Both the position numbers and the translations under genes were made by a program. Below are positions 7,734 through 17,585 of a stretch of DNA of 47,190 nt, one piece after another. The stretch spans positions 1-47,190 of the forward strand of contig NZ_LGCL01000018.1 in the NCBI RefSeq assembly GCF_001306115.1, written 5' to 3'. The DNA comes from Ornatilinea apprima (GTDB taxonomy: Bacteria > Chloroflexota > Anaerolineae > Anaerolineales > Anaerolineaceae). The notes below the pieces were generated by a model. It ran no database searches and was not told the origin of the DNA. It was given only the letters and a program-made list of their open reading frames with translations. Position 1 is the first letter of the stretch; the number at the start of each line of letters is the position of its first letter.

Positions 7734-8510
7734 ATGAAAAGTTTGAAAAAAGCGAACCTGTTTCTAACGATATTGATTGCCCTGACAATGGTCTTTGCCG
7801 CTGTGCAGCCGGCCTTCGCGCAAGAAGAGACCGGGCCCACCGAAATCACCGGCGAGGTAGTGGCCATTGTACTGCCCACCGAAACCGAACCCGGCAGCTT
7901 TGACGTTCAAACCGAAACGGGCATTGTCACCGTGTTCCCCGCTGAAGGCTACGACTTCACCCTGCTGGAAGTGGGCGACATGGTGGTGGTATCCGGCACC
8001 GAGAACGAAGACGGCAGCCTGGCCGCGGAAGAAATCACCATTGAAGAACCGCAAGAGCCCGAAGAACCCGAAGAGCCCATGTACCCCAACCAGGGCTACT
8101 ACTGCACCCAGTCTGAAGACATGCACCCGATGGGCGCGCGCCTGGCCGAACGCTACGGAATGGACTACGCCACCCTGCAGGGCTGGTTCTGCGAAGGACA
8201 CGGCTGGGGCCAGGTGATGCTGGCGCTGCAAACCGGCGCGGCCATGGAGATGGACCCCGCCCTGCTGCTGGAAGCCCGCGATGCTGGCGAAGGCTGGGGC
8301 AACATCTGGAAAGAGCTGGGGCTGATTGGCAAGCCGGATAAAGACAAGGACGATGACGACGACATGGAAGAGCCTGAAATGGGCGCCGATGATGACGACA
8401 AAGGCAAGCCCGATTTCGCCGGCCCGCCCAGCAACAAAGACAAGGATAAGGACAAGAACAACACTCCCAACCCTAACAGCTATAAAGATAAAGATAAGAA
8501 AAATAAATAA
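7734..8510 (+). CDS. Exported protein with OB-like domain, two-cysteine module and charged tail
   Basis: 258 residues. A signal peptide ends near AFAQ (27-30). A small beta domain at 36-103 (ITGEVVAIVLP, GDMVVVSGTE) resembles DUF5666/OB-like folds found in Chloroflexi exported proteins. A Glu/Pro linker follows, then a module at 124-199 with Cys124 and Cys153, homologous to the preceding lipoprotein. The tail at 200-258 is almost entirely Asp/Lys/Asn/Pro (KDKDKDK runs), low complexity and probably disordered or cation-binding. AUG 7734 follows GGAGGC. It lies 59 bp after the lipoprotein gene and is probably co-transcribed. Function unknown. Confidence 0.85.
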   Translation: MKSLKKANLFLTILIALTMVFAAVQPAFAQEETGPTEITGEVVAIVLPTETEPGSFDVQTETGIVTVFPAEGYDFTLLEVGDMVVVSGTENEDGSLAAEEITIEEPQEPEEPEEPMYPNQGYYCTQSEDMHPMGARLAERYGMDYATLQGWFCEGHGWGQVMLALQTGAAMEMDPALLLEARDAGEGWGNIWKELGLIGKPDKDKDDDDDMEEPEMGADDDDKGKPDFAGPPSNKDKDKDKNNTPNPNSYKDKDKKNK

Positions 8511-8555
8511 CCCGGGCAGGTGAGCTTCACCCAAGGGCCTTATTGGTAGAAATTG

Positions 8556-8589
8556 AAAAGTCGGCGTCCTCTTTCAGGACGCCGACTTT
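8556..8589. terminator. Bidirectional terminator between convergent units
   Basis: AAAGTCGGCGTCCT pairs perfectly with AGGACGCCGACTTT across a 5-base loop. A/T runs flank both sides, so it can stop the plus-strand unit ending at 8510 and the minus-strand arginine operon ending at 8625. Confidence 0.9.
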
Positions 8590-8624
8590 GATTTTCGCAC
8601 TGTTTATGTGTGCATTGAAGAGCA

Positions 8625-9662
8625 TCAATCCATTATACGCGCCAGCACGCGGGTCAGCACCCGCACCGCCGCGGCGTACTCGCTCAACGAGATGTGTTCG
8701 TTGGGCGCGTGGTCCAGGTTCGAATCGCCCGGCCCGTAAGCCGCGATGGGGCACTGCCACAACGGCGCAACCACGTTCATGTCGGCCGTGCCGGTCTTGA
8801 GCACAAAGCCCGGCTTGCCCCCCTCATTGCGGATGCCATCCAGCAGGGCGCGCACCAGCGGGGTGTTGCGCTCGGCGCGGTGCGCCGCGATGGCATAGCC
8901 CATTTCCATCACCTGCGCCTCGGGCAGCCGAGCGCGCGTCTGCGTTACAAATTCCTGCGGCGACATGTCAACCGGCAGGCGCGCGTTGACCTTCAACTTC
9001 GCCCAATCCATAAAACCGTCATCGCCAGAGTTCATTCCACGCAGCGAGATCAAGAGCTGCTCAAACGCGCCCTGGCGTTCTTCATTAAATATGTTAGCCC
9101 AATCGACCAACTGCTGCCAGCCGGCCACCGCCCGCTCACAGACTGGCCGGGTATTCCCGGCACTGTGGCCCACCGCCTGTTGCCAGGTCAGTTCCAGCCA
9201 GACGCTGCCTTTATAGCCCAGTGTTACCCGGTCCCAGCGGCTCGGTTCGCCGATCACGGCCATCTCCGGGCGATAGACGTCCTTCACATAGCGCGCGCCC
9301 GGTGAATCAGCTTCCTCGCCTACCGCGCCGATCACCACCACCTGCCAGCCCGCCCGCGCGCCCGCGGCGGCGGCCGCGTCGGTGAATGCCGCCAGCGGAC
9401 CCTTGGCGTCCACGCTGCCGCGCCCGTAGAAGTCGTCGCCGTCCACCCGCAGCGCAATCTCGCCTGGAACGGTGTCGATATGGCCCAGCAGCACAATCTG
9501 GCGCGGACCGCGGCCCAACACGCCCACCGCGTTGCCGGCCGGGTCAACAAAGGCTTTATCATATCCCAGCGCGCGCATGCGCTCGACTAAAAAGCGCACC
9601 GCCGCGCCTTCCGCGCCAGAAGGGCTGTACGCCGCCACCAGGCCGGTGAGGGTTTGGCTCAT
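8625..9662 (-). CDS. lysK: [LysW]-ornithine/lysine hydrolase, M20 family
   Basis: 345 residues, M20 metallopeptidase. It releases the free amino acid (here most likely ornithine) from the LysW carrier in the cytoplasm. Visible metal-site signatures are VLLGHIDTVPGE (His and Asp), GRGSVDAKGPLAAF (bridging Asp) and VGEEADSPGARYV (Glu-Glu). GEPSRWDRVTLGYKG begins the dimerisation-domain boundary. It is the last gene of the operon, and its start codon overlaps the lysJ stop by four bases. The bacterial ArgE family is an alternative name, but the company of lysW and lysX points to the carrier-dependent enzyme. Because argG is in the same operon, the pathway product is read as ornithine for arginine. 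Confidence 0.9.
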   Translation of the reverse strand: MSQTLTGLVAAYSPSGAEGAAVRFLVERMRALGYDKAFVDPAGNAVGVLGRGPRQIVLLGHIDTVPGEIALRVDGDDFYGRGSVDAKGPLAAFTDAAAAAGARAGWQVVVIGAVGEEADSPGARYVKDVYRPEMAVIGEPSRWDRVTLGYKGSVWLELTWQQAVGHSAGNTRPVCERAVAGWQQLVDWANIFNEERQGAFEQLLISLRGMNSGDDGFMDWAKLKVNARLPVDMSPQEFVTQTRARLPEAQVMEMGYAIAAHRAERNTPLVRALLDGIRNEGGKPGFVLKTGTADMNVVAPLWQCPIAAYGPGDSNLDHAPNEHISLSEYAAAVRVLTRVLARIMD

Positions 9663-10828
9663 GCGCTTAATACCTCGATCAAGGCCTGTTTGACGGTTTG
9701 CAGCTGCTCCCCGCTGATCACCAGCGGCGGCAGCAGGCGGATGACGGTCAGCCCGGCCGGTAAGGCCAGCACGCCCTTCTCGGCCAGCGCGCCCAGCAGC
9801 CCGGCCACTTTGCCGCGCGTCTCAATCCCAATCATCAGGCCCTTCCCGCGCACTTCGCGCACCGCCGGCAGATTAAGCGCGGCGATCTCGTCCATCAATG
9901 CCTTGCCCAGACGAGCCGCGCGCTGCGGGAGCTGCTGGCCTTCCAGCAAATCCAGCACCGCCAGGCCGGCCGCGCAGGCCACCGGGTTGCCGCCAAAGGT
10001 GGAACCGTGCACGCCGGGGGAAAGCTGCGTTACGCGCTCGCCCAGCAGCACCGCCCCCATCGGAATGCCCGCCGCGATGGATTTGCCCATCGCCACCAGA
10101 TCGGGCTGCAGGCCGTGATGCTGAAAGGCAAACATCTGCCCCGTGCGTCCAAAACCGGTCTGCACCTCGTCGATGATCAGCAGCGCGCCGCGCTGGCGGC
10201 AGATCTCCTGCGCGCCTTGCAGAAACTCGGCGCTGCCGGGGTACACCCCGCCTTCACCCTGCACCACCTCCAGCAGCACTGCCGCGGTGCTGTCATTCAC
10301 CGCTTCTTGCAGCTTTTCCAGGTTGTCATACGGCACATGGCTGAAGCCCGGCACCAGCGGCTCAAACCCATCGCGATATTTCTTATTCCAGGTGGCCGAG
10401 AGTGAGCCCAGCGTGCGCCCGTGGAAACCGCGCATGGCGGCCACAATCCCCGGCCGCCCGGTGGAATAGCGAGCGAACTTGATCGCCGCTTCCACCGCCT
10501 CGGTGCCGGAATTGCACAGATAAGCCCGCTGCATTCCCGGCACCAACCCGCACAGGCGTGCCTGGAATTGGGCGCGGGTGGGGTTGTGAAACATCTCCGG
10601 GCAGATCATCAATTTTTGAATCTGCTCCTGAATGGCGGCGATCACGGTGGGCTGGCAGTGTCCCACATTGGCGGTGCCCTGGCCGCCCACACAGTCAATG
10701 TACTCGCTGCCCTGCTCGTCGTAGAGCAGCGCGCCGCTGCCGCGCGTGATCACCAGGTCGCGTTTAGCGTAAATTCCCGAAGAATATTGGCCTTCGAGCG
10801 CTTTAATATCCAACATCGTTTCCATCAT
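9659..10828 (-). CDS. lysJ: [LysW]-aminoadipate/glutamate semialdehyde aminotransferase
   Basis: 389 residues, class III PLP aminotransferase (ArgD/LysJ). [36 protein letters not shown] and [15 protein letters not shown] (PLP-ring Asp) are visible, followed by the Schiff-base lysine in [18 protein letters not shown] and [17 protein letters not shown]. It transfers an amino group from glutamate to the LysW-bound semialdehyde. ATG 10828 has GAAGGAAGG upstream. It lies 15 bp after lysZ and overlaps lysK by four bases, so translation is probably coupled. Confidence 0.92.
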   Translation of the reverse strand: MMETMLDIKALEGQYSSGIYAKRDLVITRGSGALLYDEQGSEYIDCVGGQGTANVGHCQPTVIAAIQEQIQKLMICPEMFHNPTRAQFQARLCGLVPGMQRAYLCNSGTEAVEAAIKFARYSTGRPGIVAAMRGFHGRTLGSLSATWNKKYRDGFEPLVPGFSHVPYDNLEKLQEAVNDSTAAVLLEVVQGEGGVYPGSAEFLQGAQEICRQRGALLIIDEVQTGFGRTGQMFAFQHHGLQPDLVAMGKSIAAGIPMGAVLLGERVTQLSPGVHGSTFGGNPVACAAGLAVLDLLEGQQLPQRAARLGKALMDEIAALNLPAVREVRGKGLMIGIETRGKVAGLLGALAEKGVLALPAGLTVIRLLPPLVISGEQLQTVKQALIEVLSA

Positions 10829-10843
10829 TGCCTTCCTTCCCGG

Positions 10844-11662
10844 CTAGCGCGCGGTGATGACCGTGCCCTGCCCCTTCAACGCCGCGCTGATCGGCTGCGC
10901 CACGCGCCCGTCGGCGATGATCACGCGCCCCACGCCGCCTTCCAGCGCCTCTTGCGCGCCCAACACTTTCTTTTTCATGCGCCCTTCGGCCACCTGCAGC
11001 GCGTCATCCAGGCGCGCCAGGGTCAGGCTGTGAATCAGGGTGCTCTCATCGGGGAAGGAGCGCATCAGCCCCGGCACAGCGGTCAGCAGCAGCAGGTTTT
11101 CGGCTCCCAGCGCGGCCGCCACCATGGCGGCCGCGCGGTCGGCGTCTACATTCAGCGCCTCACCCTTCTGGCTGGCCGCCAGCGGCGCGATCACCGGAAC
11201 AAAACTGCCTTGCAGCAGCATCTCCAGCAGTCCGGCGTTGACCTGCTCGATCTTGCCGGTATAGTCGTCGCGGATCAGTTTGACTTTGCCGTTTTCCACG
11301 CTGCGGATGGTATCTTTGCGCGTGGCTTGCAGCAGGCGGCCGTCCAGGCCGCTTAAACCCAACGCGTTCACGCCCAGCATTTGCAGCTGCTCCACCAGAA
11401 AGGTGTTCACCTTGCCGTTCACCGCCATGGCGAAGACTTCCAATGTGGCACGGTCGGTGTAGCGCGAAGAAAACCCGGAAGGCGAAACCACAAATTTGGG
11501 CGGGGTGCCCAACTGCTCGCCCAGCGCATTGGCCTCCGCCGAACCGCCGTGCACCAGCACCAGCCGCTGCCCGCTTTGCACCAACTGCTGCGCGTCCGCG
11601 CAAATCGCGCCAAAATCCACACCTTCGGTGCCGCCCAGTTTCACTACGGTAATCGCTTCCAT
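10844..11662 (-). CDS. lysZ: [LysW]-aminoadipate/glutamate kinase
   Basis: 272 residues, amino acid kinase family (ArgB/LysZ). VVKLGGTEGVDF is the phosphate-binding N-terminus. LVLVHGGSAEANALGEQLGTPPKFV is the substrate and glycine-rich loop. The Asp-containing NVDADRAAAMVAAALGAENLLLLTAVPGL and KKKVLGAQEALEGGVGRVIIADG follow as in LysZ/ArgB proteins. It phosphorylates the side-chain carboxylate of glutamate (or aminoadipate) held on LysW. ATG 11662 is preceded by GGAGGAATC. It sits between lysY (9-bp gap) and lysJ. Confidence 0.92.
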   Translation of the reverse strand: MEAITVVKLGGTEGVDFGAICADAQQLVQSGQRLVLVHGGSAEANALGEQLGTPPKFVVSPSGFSSRYTDRATLEVFAMAVNGKVNTFLVEQLQMLGVNALGLSGLDGRLLQATRKDTIRSVENGKVKLIRDDYTGKIEQVNAGLLEMLLQGSFVPVIAPLAASQKGEALNVDADRAAAMVAAALGAENLLLLTAVPGLMRSFPDESTLIHSLTLARLDDALQVAEGRMKKKVLGAQEALEGGVGRVIIADGRVAQPISAALKGQGTVITAR

Positions 11663-11671
11663 GATTCCTCC

Positions 11672-12706
11672 TTATACCGGGTGCAAACCGGGGAAGCTCA
11701 GCCCCAGCGTCTCGTCGAAGCCCAGCATCAGATTCATGCACTGCACCGCCGTGCCAGACGCGCCCTTCATCAGGTTGTCGATGGCGCAAATGGTGATCAC
11801 ATGCCCGCTCTCGGGGTCCAGATCAAAACCCAGGTCGGCGTAGTTGGAGCCGGCCAAAATTTTCGGCTCCGGCACGCGGTACACCCCGCGGCGCTCCTTG
11901 ACCACCCGCAAAAAGGGATTACTTGCCGCCGCTTCGCGGTAGGCTTTCCACAGGTCTTTGGCTTCCACCCCGGCTTTCACCGTGGCATGGCCGGTGGCCA
12001 GCGCGCCGCGCACCAGGTCTACCGAGGTCATCGTCAACGAAACTTTACTTAATCCCAGTTCCTGAATCACTTCGGCGGTGTGGCGGTGGCCGTAAGGCGC
12101 GTAGGTGCGGATCACGCTGCTGCGCTCGGGATGGTGGCTGCCGGGGTTTTCACTGGCCCCGCCCTCCGATGACCCTACCTTGATTTCAAAAATCACCGGC
12201 AGGCTGGTGTCGATCAGCCCGGCCTGCAGCAGCGGGTACATGGAAAGGTTGCAGGCGGTGGCATTGCAGCCCACCCCGCTCACATAGCGCGCGCTTTTCA
12301 GCTCTTCGCGGTGCAGTTCGGGCAGGCCGTAGGTAAATTTGGGCAGCCATTCCGGCGCGGCGTGCGGCTCGCCATACCATTTCTGGTAAGCGGCCGGGGC
12401 CTTGAGGCGGAAGTCGGCCGACAGGTCAATAATATATTCAAATTTCTGTGCCAGTTCTTCTATTTTGTGTTGCGCTTCGCCGTGCGGCAGCGCCAAAAAG
12501 CACACCGGGGTCGGTTCCAGCACGTCGGGAGAAATAAATTTAAGCTGGCTGACTTTGCGTAAATTGGGGTGTGTCTGGTACACATACTCGCCCATGCTGC
12601 GCCGCGAGGTTACTTGGGTCACTTCCACCTGCGGGTGAAAGGCCAGAATGCGCAGCAGTTCGCCGCCGGTATAGCCGGTGCCGCCAATAATGGTTGCCTG
12701 AATCAT
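11672..12706 (-). CDS. lysY: [LysW]-glutamyl/aminoadipyl phosphate reductase (ArgC-like)
   Basis: 344 residues. The N-terminal Rossmann fold reads [33 protein letters not shown] and [11 protein letters not shown] precede the active-site segment [22 protein letters not shown], where Cys in GCNAT is the thioester nucleophile. The substrate-binding His lies in the [21 protein letters not shown] region. It reduces the carrier-bound acyl phosphate to the semialdehyde with NADPH. The start overlaps the argX stop by four bases (ATGA), so the two are probably translationally coupled. Confidence 0.93.
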   Translation of the reverse strand: MIQATIIGGTGYTGGELLRILAFHPQVEVTQVTSRRSMGEYVYQTHPNLRKVSQLKFISPDVLEPTPVCFLALPHGEAQHKIEELAQKFEYIIDLSADFRLKAPAAYQKWYGEPHAAPEWLPKFTYGLPELHREELKSARYVSGVGCNATACNLSMYPLLQAGLIDTSLPVIFEIKVGSSEGGASENPGSHHPERSSVIRTYAPYGHRHTAEVIQELGLSKVSLTMTSVDLVRGALATGHATVKAGVEAKDLWKAYREAAASNPFLRVVKERRGVYRVPEPKILAGSNYADLGFDLDPESGHVITICAIDNLMKGASGTAVQCMNLMLGFDETLGLSFPGLHPV

Positions 12707-13605
12707 AGGGCGCTCTCCTTAACCAGCTCGCCGCGGCGTTCAAAATGCTCTTTGGCCACCGCCAGGGTATAGTCCACGATAATTCCCGCGATGTCCACGC
12801 CGCTGGTTGGCTGGGCGGTATGAAACTCCATGGTGTGATTGACTTCATTGATCAAAAAGCCGCGCTGCGGGTGCTCCAGCACATCAATCGCCAGCACCCC
12901 GCCGCCCACGGCCTGGGCGGCGCGCACGCAGATCTCTTCCAGGTCGGGCGTGATCGGGCAGACCTCGCCCTCCCCGCCGCGCGCCGTGTTGGTGATCCAA
13001 TGCGGCGATTTGCGGTAGATGGCGGTTACCGCCCGGTCGCCCACCACAAAGATGCGAATATCGCGGCCCGGTTTGTCGATGAACTCTTGAATGTAAAAGA
13101 TCGAGTGCTGGTACGAGCCCAGGGTGGATTTATGCTCCAGCAGGGCTTCGGCCGCGTCGCGGTCGTTGACCTTGGCCAGCAGCCGCCCCCACGAACCCAC
13201 CGAAGGCTTGAGCACCACCGGATAGCCAAACTCTTCTATCGCTTCCAGCGCCGACTCCGGGGTAAAAGCCACTTTGGTACGCGGCTGCGGCACGCTGGCC
13301 GCCGCCAACGCGGCGCTGGTAGCGATCTTATCTCCGCACACTTCGGCCACTGCCAGGCGGTTCACCGTGGGAATGCCCCACGCGCCGAACACCCGCAGCG
13401 CGTACAACCCGCGCGCGTAACTGATGCTCCGCTCCAGCAGCGCGTCATAGTCCAGCCAGCTGCCGGGATGGTCCAGGTCAAAATAGACATTGCGGTCATC
13501 CAGCCGCTCGTAATCCACGCCGCGCTCTTCCAGGGCGGCAAAGATCCATTTTTCTTCCACGCGCACGCGCGAGTAAAGCACACCGATGCGGGGACTGTTG
13601 TGCAT
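12703..13605 (-). CDS. argX: LysW-glutamate (or aminoadipate) ligase, LysX/ArgX family
   Basis: About 300 residues, ATP-grasp fold. It joins the alpha-amino group of glutamate (ArgX) or aminoadipate (LysX) to the C-terminal Glu of LysW. Visible: ATP-grasp lysine strands [33 protein letters not shown], the LysX-type loop [16 protein letters not shown], and metal-binding [13 protein letters not shown]. The start is set at ATG 13605, which has AGAGG five bases upstream; a GTG two codons earlier would sit on that site. I name it argX because argG is in the same operon and the operon leader is rich in Arg codons. A dual-function LysX cannot be excluded. Confidence 0.88.
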   Translation of the reverse strand: MHNSPRIGVLYSRVRVEEKWIFAALEERGVDYERLDDRNVYFDLDHPGSWLDYDALLERSISYARGLYALRVFGAWGIPTVNRLAVAEVCGDKIATSAALAAASVPQPRTKVAFTPESALEAIEEFGYPVVLKPSVGSWGRLLAKVNDRDAAEALLEHKSTLGSYQHSIFYIQEFIDKPGRDIRIFVVGDRAVTAIYRKSPHWITNTARGGEGEVCPITPDLEEICVRAAQAVGGGVLAIDVLEHPQRGFLINEVNHTMEFHTAQPTSGVDIAGIIVDYTLAVAKEHFERRGELVKESAL

Positions 13606-13632
13606 GGCCACCTCTTTACAAAAGTTGATGAA

Positions 13633-13803
13633 TTATTCGCCCCAGTCTTCTTCTTCCATCGGGGCCGCTTCCACTGCGGGCGGGTCCAGTGAAATCACTT
13701 CCAGGTCCAGGCCGCAATCGGGGCAGACGATGATTTCATTCTGCTCTACACCGGCTTCCAGTTCAAATTCGGCGGCACATTCGGGACAGGTTACAGTAGA
13801 CAT
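13633..13803 (-). CDS. lysW: Amino-group carrier protein LysW
   Basis: A 56-residue acidic protein. It has a zinc ribbon with two Cys pairs (CPEC at 6-9 and CPDC at 27-30) and the diagnostic C-terminal EDWGE, whose final Glu is the attachment point for the biosynthetic intermediates. It shields the alpha-amino group and presents the substrate to ArgX, LysZ, LysY, LysJ and LysK through its acidic surface. ATG 13803 follows AGGAGAAAAAACC. The gene lies 44 bp after argG and 27 bp before argX. Confidence 0.95.
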   Translation of the reverse strand: MSTVTCPECAAEFELEAGVEQNEIIVCPDCGLDLEVISLDPPAVEAAPMEEEDWGE

Positions 13804-13847
13804 GGTTTTTTCTCCTAAAAAAATGAAATTTGGTTATGAGACCTGCG

Positions 13848-15110
<1,263 letters not shown>

Positions 15111-15158
15111 GCAACCTCCATCTTTCCAATGACCAGCCAACTAAATTTTGATCATAAT

Positions 15159-15183
15159 AAAAAAACCTCCCCATTCGGGAAGG
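15159..15183 (-). terminator. Intrinsic terminator in the argG leader (attenuator)
   Basis: On the minus strand AGGCCTTCCC, loop GAAT, GGGGAGGTTT folds into a 10-pair stem with wobble pairs and runs into seven T residues. It sits after the leader peptide stop and before argG. The 3' arm GGGGAGGTTT is repeated exactly inside the leader peptide ORF, so the 5' arm has a second partner. Confidence 0.8.
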
Positions 15184-15226
15184 CCTGGTGTGCGTAAGCA
15201 GGATTAAGATCGTCTGATCGCGTGCG

Positions 15227-15313
15227 CTATCTCACCCAACGGCAAACCTCCCCGGTGGCAAAAGCCAGGGGTCGTCGCGCGATTCGGGTAACCAACAGAT
15301 TCACATTGATCAT
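15227..15313 (-). CDS. Arg-codon leader peptide of the arginine operon (28 aa)
   Basis: ATG 15313 to TAG 15227. Five of 28 codons are Arg: residues 10, 13, 14, 25 and 28, including adjacent CGA-CGA at 13-14. There is no ribosome-binding site. The predicted transcription start is about two bases before the ATG, so translation would be leaderless. The segment GGGGAGG (15247-15253) lies after the tandem CGA codons and can pair with the terminator 5' arm. A ribosome stalled at codons 13-14 would leave it free (antitermination). A ribosome that reaches the stop would cover it (termination). The mechanism is inferred from sequence; expression is not shown. Confidence 0.65.
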   Translation of the reverse strand: MINVNLLVTRIARRPLAFATGEVCRWVR

Positions 15314-15321
15314 TGCGGTTT

Positions 15322-15350
15322 ATACTAACAAATTCACACCCGCGCGTCAA
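15322..15350 (-). promoter_or_regulatory. Sigma-70-type promoter of the arginine operon
   Basis: Minus strand -35 TTGACG (15345-15350), 17-base spacer, -10 TAGTAT (15322-15327). The expected start is near 15315, two bases before the leader peptide ATG. Confidence 0.75.
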
Positions 15351-15404
15351 GCACCCGCGCGGAATCCTTAACCAACTCTTAATAAAATGCGGGCTTCCAC
15401 CCGC

Positions 15405-15926
15405 TCACAGGCTGATAAGCAACAGCCACCACGGGTCTCCGCGCCCGGCCAGGGGCGGGCAGCCAAGCGCGTCGGGAAAGCATTGGTAGTAGCCGAGCTG
15501 GTCGGTCATCTGCCAGAAATTGCCGGCGCTGTGCGCGGCCACCGCCAGCGACACAAACGCAGCCGCCGCCAGCAGCATCCAGCCGCGGGTCAACCTGCCG
15601 CTGCGCTGGTACAAGAGAATGCCCACACTGACGATCAGCGTGCAGACCAGAATGAAGGGCGTTTTATAGACGGTTGAAATTTCATCCAACAGGTAGAGAA
15701 ACGCGAAGGGAATGTTATAACTCAACACCACCGCCGGGCCGATCCATTTTTTCCACAGCAGCAGCATGGCAATCGCCACCGCCGCCAGAAACAGGCCCAT
15801 CGCCGCTTGGACCGAAATGGGCGCGGGTGGGAAGCCCTCCGCCGAAACCGCCAGCGCCAGCAGCCACAGCGGCAACAGACTGGCCGCGCTTACACTCCAG
15901 GAACGTGGATGCCGATTGTCTTCCAT
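15405..15926 (-). CDS. Hypothetical multi-pass membrane protein (173 aa)
   Basis: Several hydrophobic segments are visible: SAASLLPLWLLALAVSA, AMGLFLAAVAIAMLLLW, AVVLSYNIPFAFLYLL, FILVCTLIVSVGILLY, MLLAAAAFVSLAVAA. The C-terminus DALGCPPLAGRGDPWWLLLISL may re-enter the membrane. No conserved catalytic pattern is recognised. AAGG lies upstream of ATG 15926. It is transcribed toward the arginine operon promoter and may be downstream of cbiO, which ends 145 bp before it. Function unknown. Confidence 0.7.
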   Translation of the reverse strand: MEDNRHPRSWSVSAASLLPLWLLALAVSAEGFPPAPISVQAAMGLFLAAVAIAMLLLWKKWIGPAVVLSYNIPFAFLYLLDEISTVYKTPFILVCTLIVSVGILLYQRSGRLTRGWMLLAAAAFVSLAVAAHSAGNFWQMTDQLGYYQCFPDALGCPPLAGRGDPWWLLLISL

Positions 15927-16071
15927 TGTCTTACCTTGCGATCAGCCGCAACGCCAATTCCAATGAACAAACCCCGCTTAACCGCCGCGGGTGATGGTCC
16001 GGCCAATGCCTTGATTCCATTATAGCGAGTTTTCAGGGAGTCAGATGAACGCATCCAGAAATTCGAAGAAC

Positions 16072-16791
16072 TTATAACCCGTTCGCCAGCAGCAGAGTTT
16101 CGTCGTCCAGCAGTTTCTCTGTCGGTCCGTCGGCCACAACGCGGCCTTTGTGCAGCAGCACCGTCCGCGGCAGCAGATCGCGCGCCAGGGCCAGGTCGTG
16201 GGTGGCCACCAGCATGGTCTGCGGCATTTCTTTAAGCAGGTGAATCAGCTCGCGCCGCGCGCGCGGGTCCAGTCCGGCGCTGGGCTCATCCAAGGCCAGC
16301 ACCTGCGGCTGCATGGAAAGCACCGTGGCCAGGGCGATGCGCTTCTTCTCGCCAATGCTGAGGTGATAAGAAGAGCGCCGGGCAAAATCATCCATGCCCA
16401 CTGCCTCCAGCGCGGTGCGCACGCGCTGCTCAATCTCGGCTGGCGGCAGCCCCTGGTAAACCGGCCCGTAGGCCACGTCTTCAAACACGGTGGGCGAGAA
16501 AAGCTGGTCATCCGGCGACTGGAATACCATCCCCACCAGCGCGCGCACGCGCGGCAGGTTGGCCTGGGTCAGCTCCATACCGGCCACCCGCAGCGCGCCG
16601 TCTCCATTCAGAATGCCGTTAAGATGCAGCAGCAGGGTCGATTTACCCGCTCCGTTGGCGCCGATCAGAGCCACTTTCTCGCCGGGCGACACCTGCAGGC
16701 TTAAATCGTGCAGGGCCTGGCGGCCGTCAGGGTAAGTGTAATTCAGCCGTGTGATCTCAATCACATGCGAAAAGGTAGAATCTATTTCCAT
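16072..16791 (-). CDS. cbiO: Cobalt/nickel ECF transporter ATPase
   Basis: About 240 residues, ABC ATPase of the CbiO/NikO type. Walker A GANGAGKSTLLLHLNG, Q-loop VFQSPDDQLFSPTVFEDVAYGP (the QSPDDQLF motif is typical of ECF ATPases), signature LSIGEKKRIALA, Walker B VLALDEPSAGLDP and the H-loop THDLALA are all present. It energises uptake of Co or Ni ions together with CbiQ and CbiM. The start is set at ATG 16791, ten bases into the end of cbiQ; an in-frame ATG at 16827 would add 12 residues. Last gene of cbiMQO. Confidence 0.92.
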   Translation of the reverse strand: MEIDSTFSHVIEITRLNYTYPDGRQALHDLSLQVSPGEKVALIGANGAGKSTLLLHLNGILNGDGALRVAGMELTQANLPRVRALVGMVFQSPDDQLFSPTVFEDVAYGPVYQGLPPAEIEQRVRTALEAVGMDDFARRSSYHLSIGEKKRIALATVLSMQPQVLALDEPSAGLDPRARRELIHLLKEMPQTMLVATHDLALARDLLPRTVLLHKGRVVADGPTEKLLDDETLLLANGL

Positions 16792-17585
16792 AAGAGTGCC
16801 AGAAGATTGACCATTAGAAAAACCCATAATCCGCCAACCAACAGCCAGCGGTCCGCGGCGGCCAGCGGATGGTGCTGCGCCTCACGCGCTTCGCCGTCGT
16901 AACCGCGCGCCAGCATGGCCTGGTACACCCGCTCGCTGCGCTCCAATGAGCGCAGCATCAGGCTGCCAGCCATACCGCCGGTTACTTTGGCGCGCCAGGC
17001 CAGCGTCCCGCCTGTTCTCAACCCTGGCTGCGCGGAACGGGCGCTGCGGCTGGCGCGCGCCCGCAGCAGGCGGCGGGCTTCGGCCAGCATCAGGTCGAGA
17101 TAGCGCCACATCAGGCCCATCACCGCCACCAGCAGGCGCGGCAGTTTGAGGGCGCGCATGGCTGCCAGCAGGGCCGTTTGCCGCGTGGTAGCCGAGAGCA
17201 GAATACCCGCCTGCACCGAGAGCCACACCTTCAGCAGAATGGATGCGGCCCGCTCCGCGCCGGTCAGGCTGGCCGTCAGCGAAAGAGAGCCCAGCCTCAG
17301 GCTGAACCAGGCCGGCCCCGGCAGGCTGAACACCAGCGGCATGGCGGCCAGCGCGAACGGCACGGCAATCAACGAGCGCCGGTAAACCCAGCCCACCCCC
17401 AGCTCCGAAAGCACCGCCGCCGCCGTGATCAGCGCCAATAAAAGCACATACACCGCCCAGGCTCCCTGCGGAGCGAGGGCGGTGGTTAGAATGTACGCCA
17501 GCGCCAGCGCCAGCTTCACCCGCGCGTCGAGCCGGTGAAGCGGGCTGGAGAAAGGCTGTGGGGGAGCAAATACAGACGCGCTCAC
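16782..17585 (-). CDS. cbiQ: Cobalt/nickel ECF transporter transmembrane coupling protein
   Basis: 267 residues, EcfT/CbiQ family. The hydrophobic N-terminal half has [19 protein letters not shown]. Two coupling-helix motifs lie in the C-terminal half: [14 protein letters not shown] and [18 protein letters not shown], the latter being the classic A-R-G signature that contacts the ATPase. It overlaps cbiM by four bases at its start and cbiO at its end, so the three genes form one operon. Confidence 0.92.
   Translation of the reverse strand: MSASVFAPPQPFSSPLHRLDARVKLALALAYILTTALAPQGAWAVYVLLLALITAAAVLSELGVGWVYRRSLIAVPFALAAMPLVFSLPGPAWFSLRLGSLSLTASLTGAERAASILLKVWLSVQAGILLSATTRQTALLAAMRALKLPRLLVAVMGLMWRYLDLMLAEARRLLRARASRSARSAQPGLRTGGTLAWRAKVTGGMAGSLMLRSLERSERVYQAMLARGYDGEAREAQHHPLAAADRWLLVGGLWVFLMVNLLALLWK

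Noticed and set aside
15159..15313. T-box riboswitch upstream of argG
   Set aside because: No T-box core sequence (AGGGTGGNACCGCG) and no specifier loop; the Arg-codon ORF and paired 10-mers explain the leader better.
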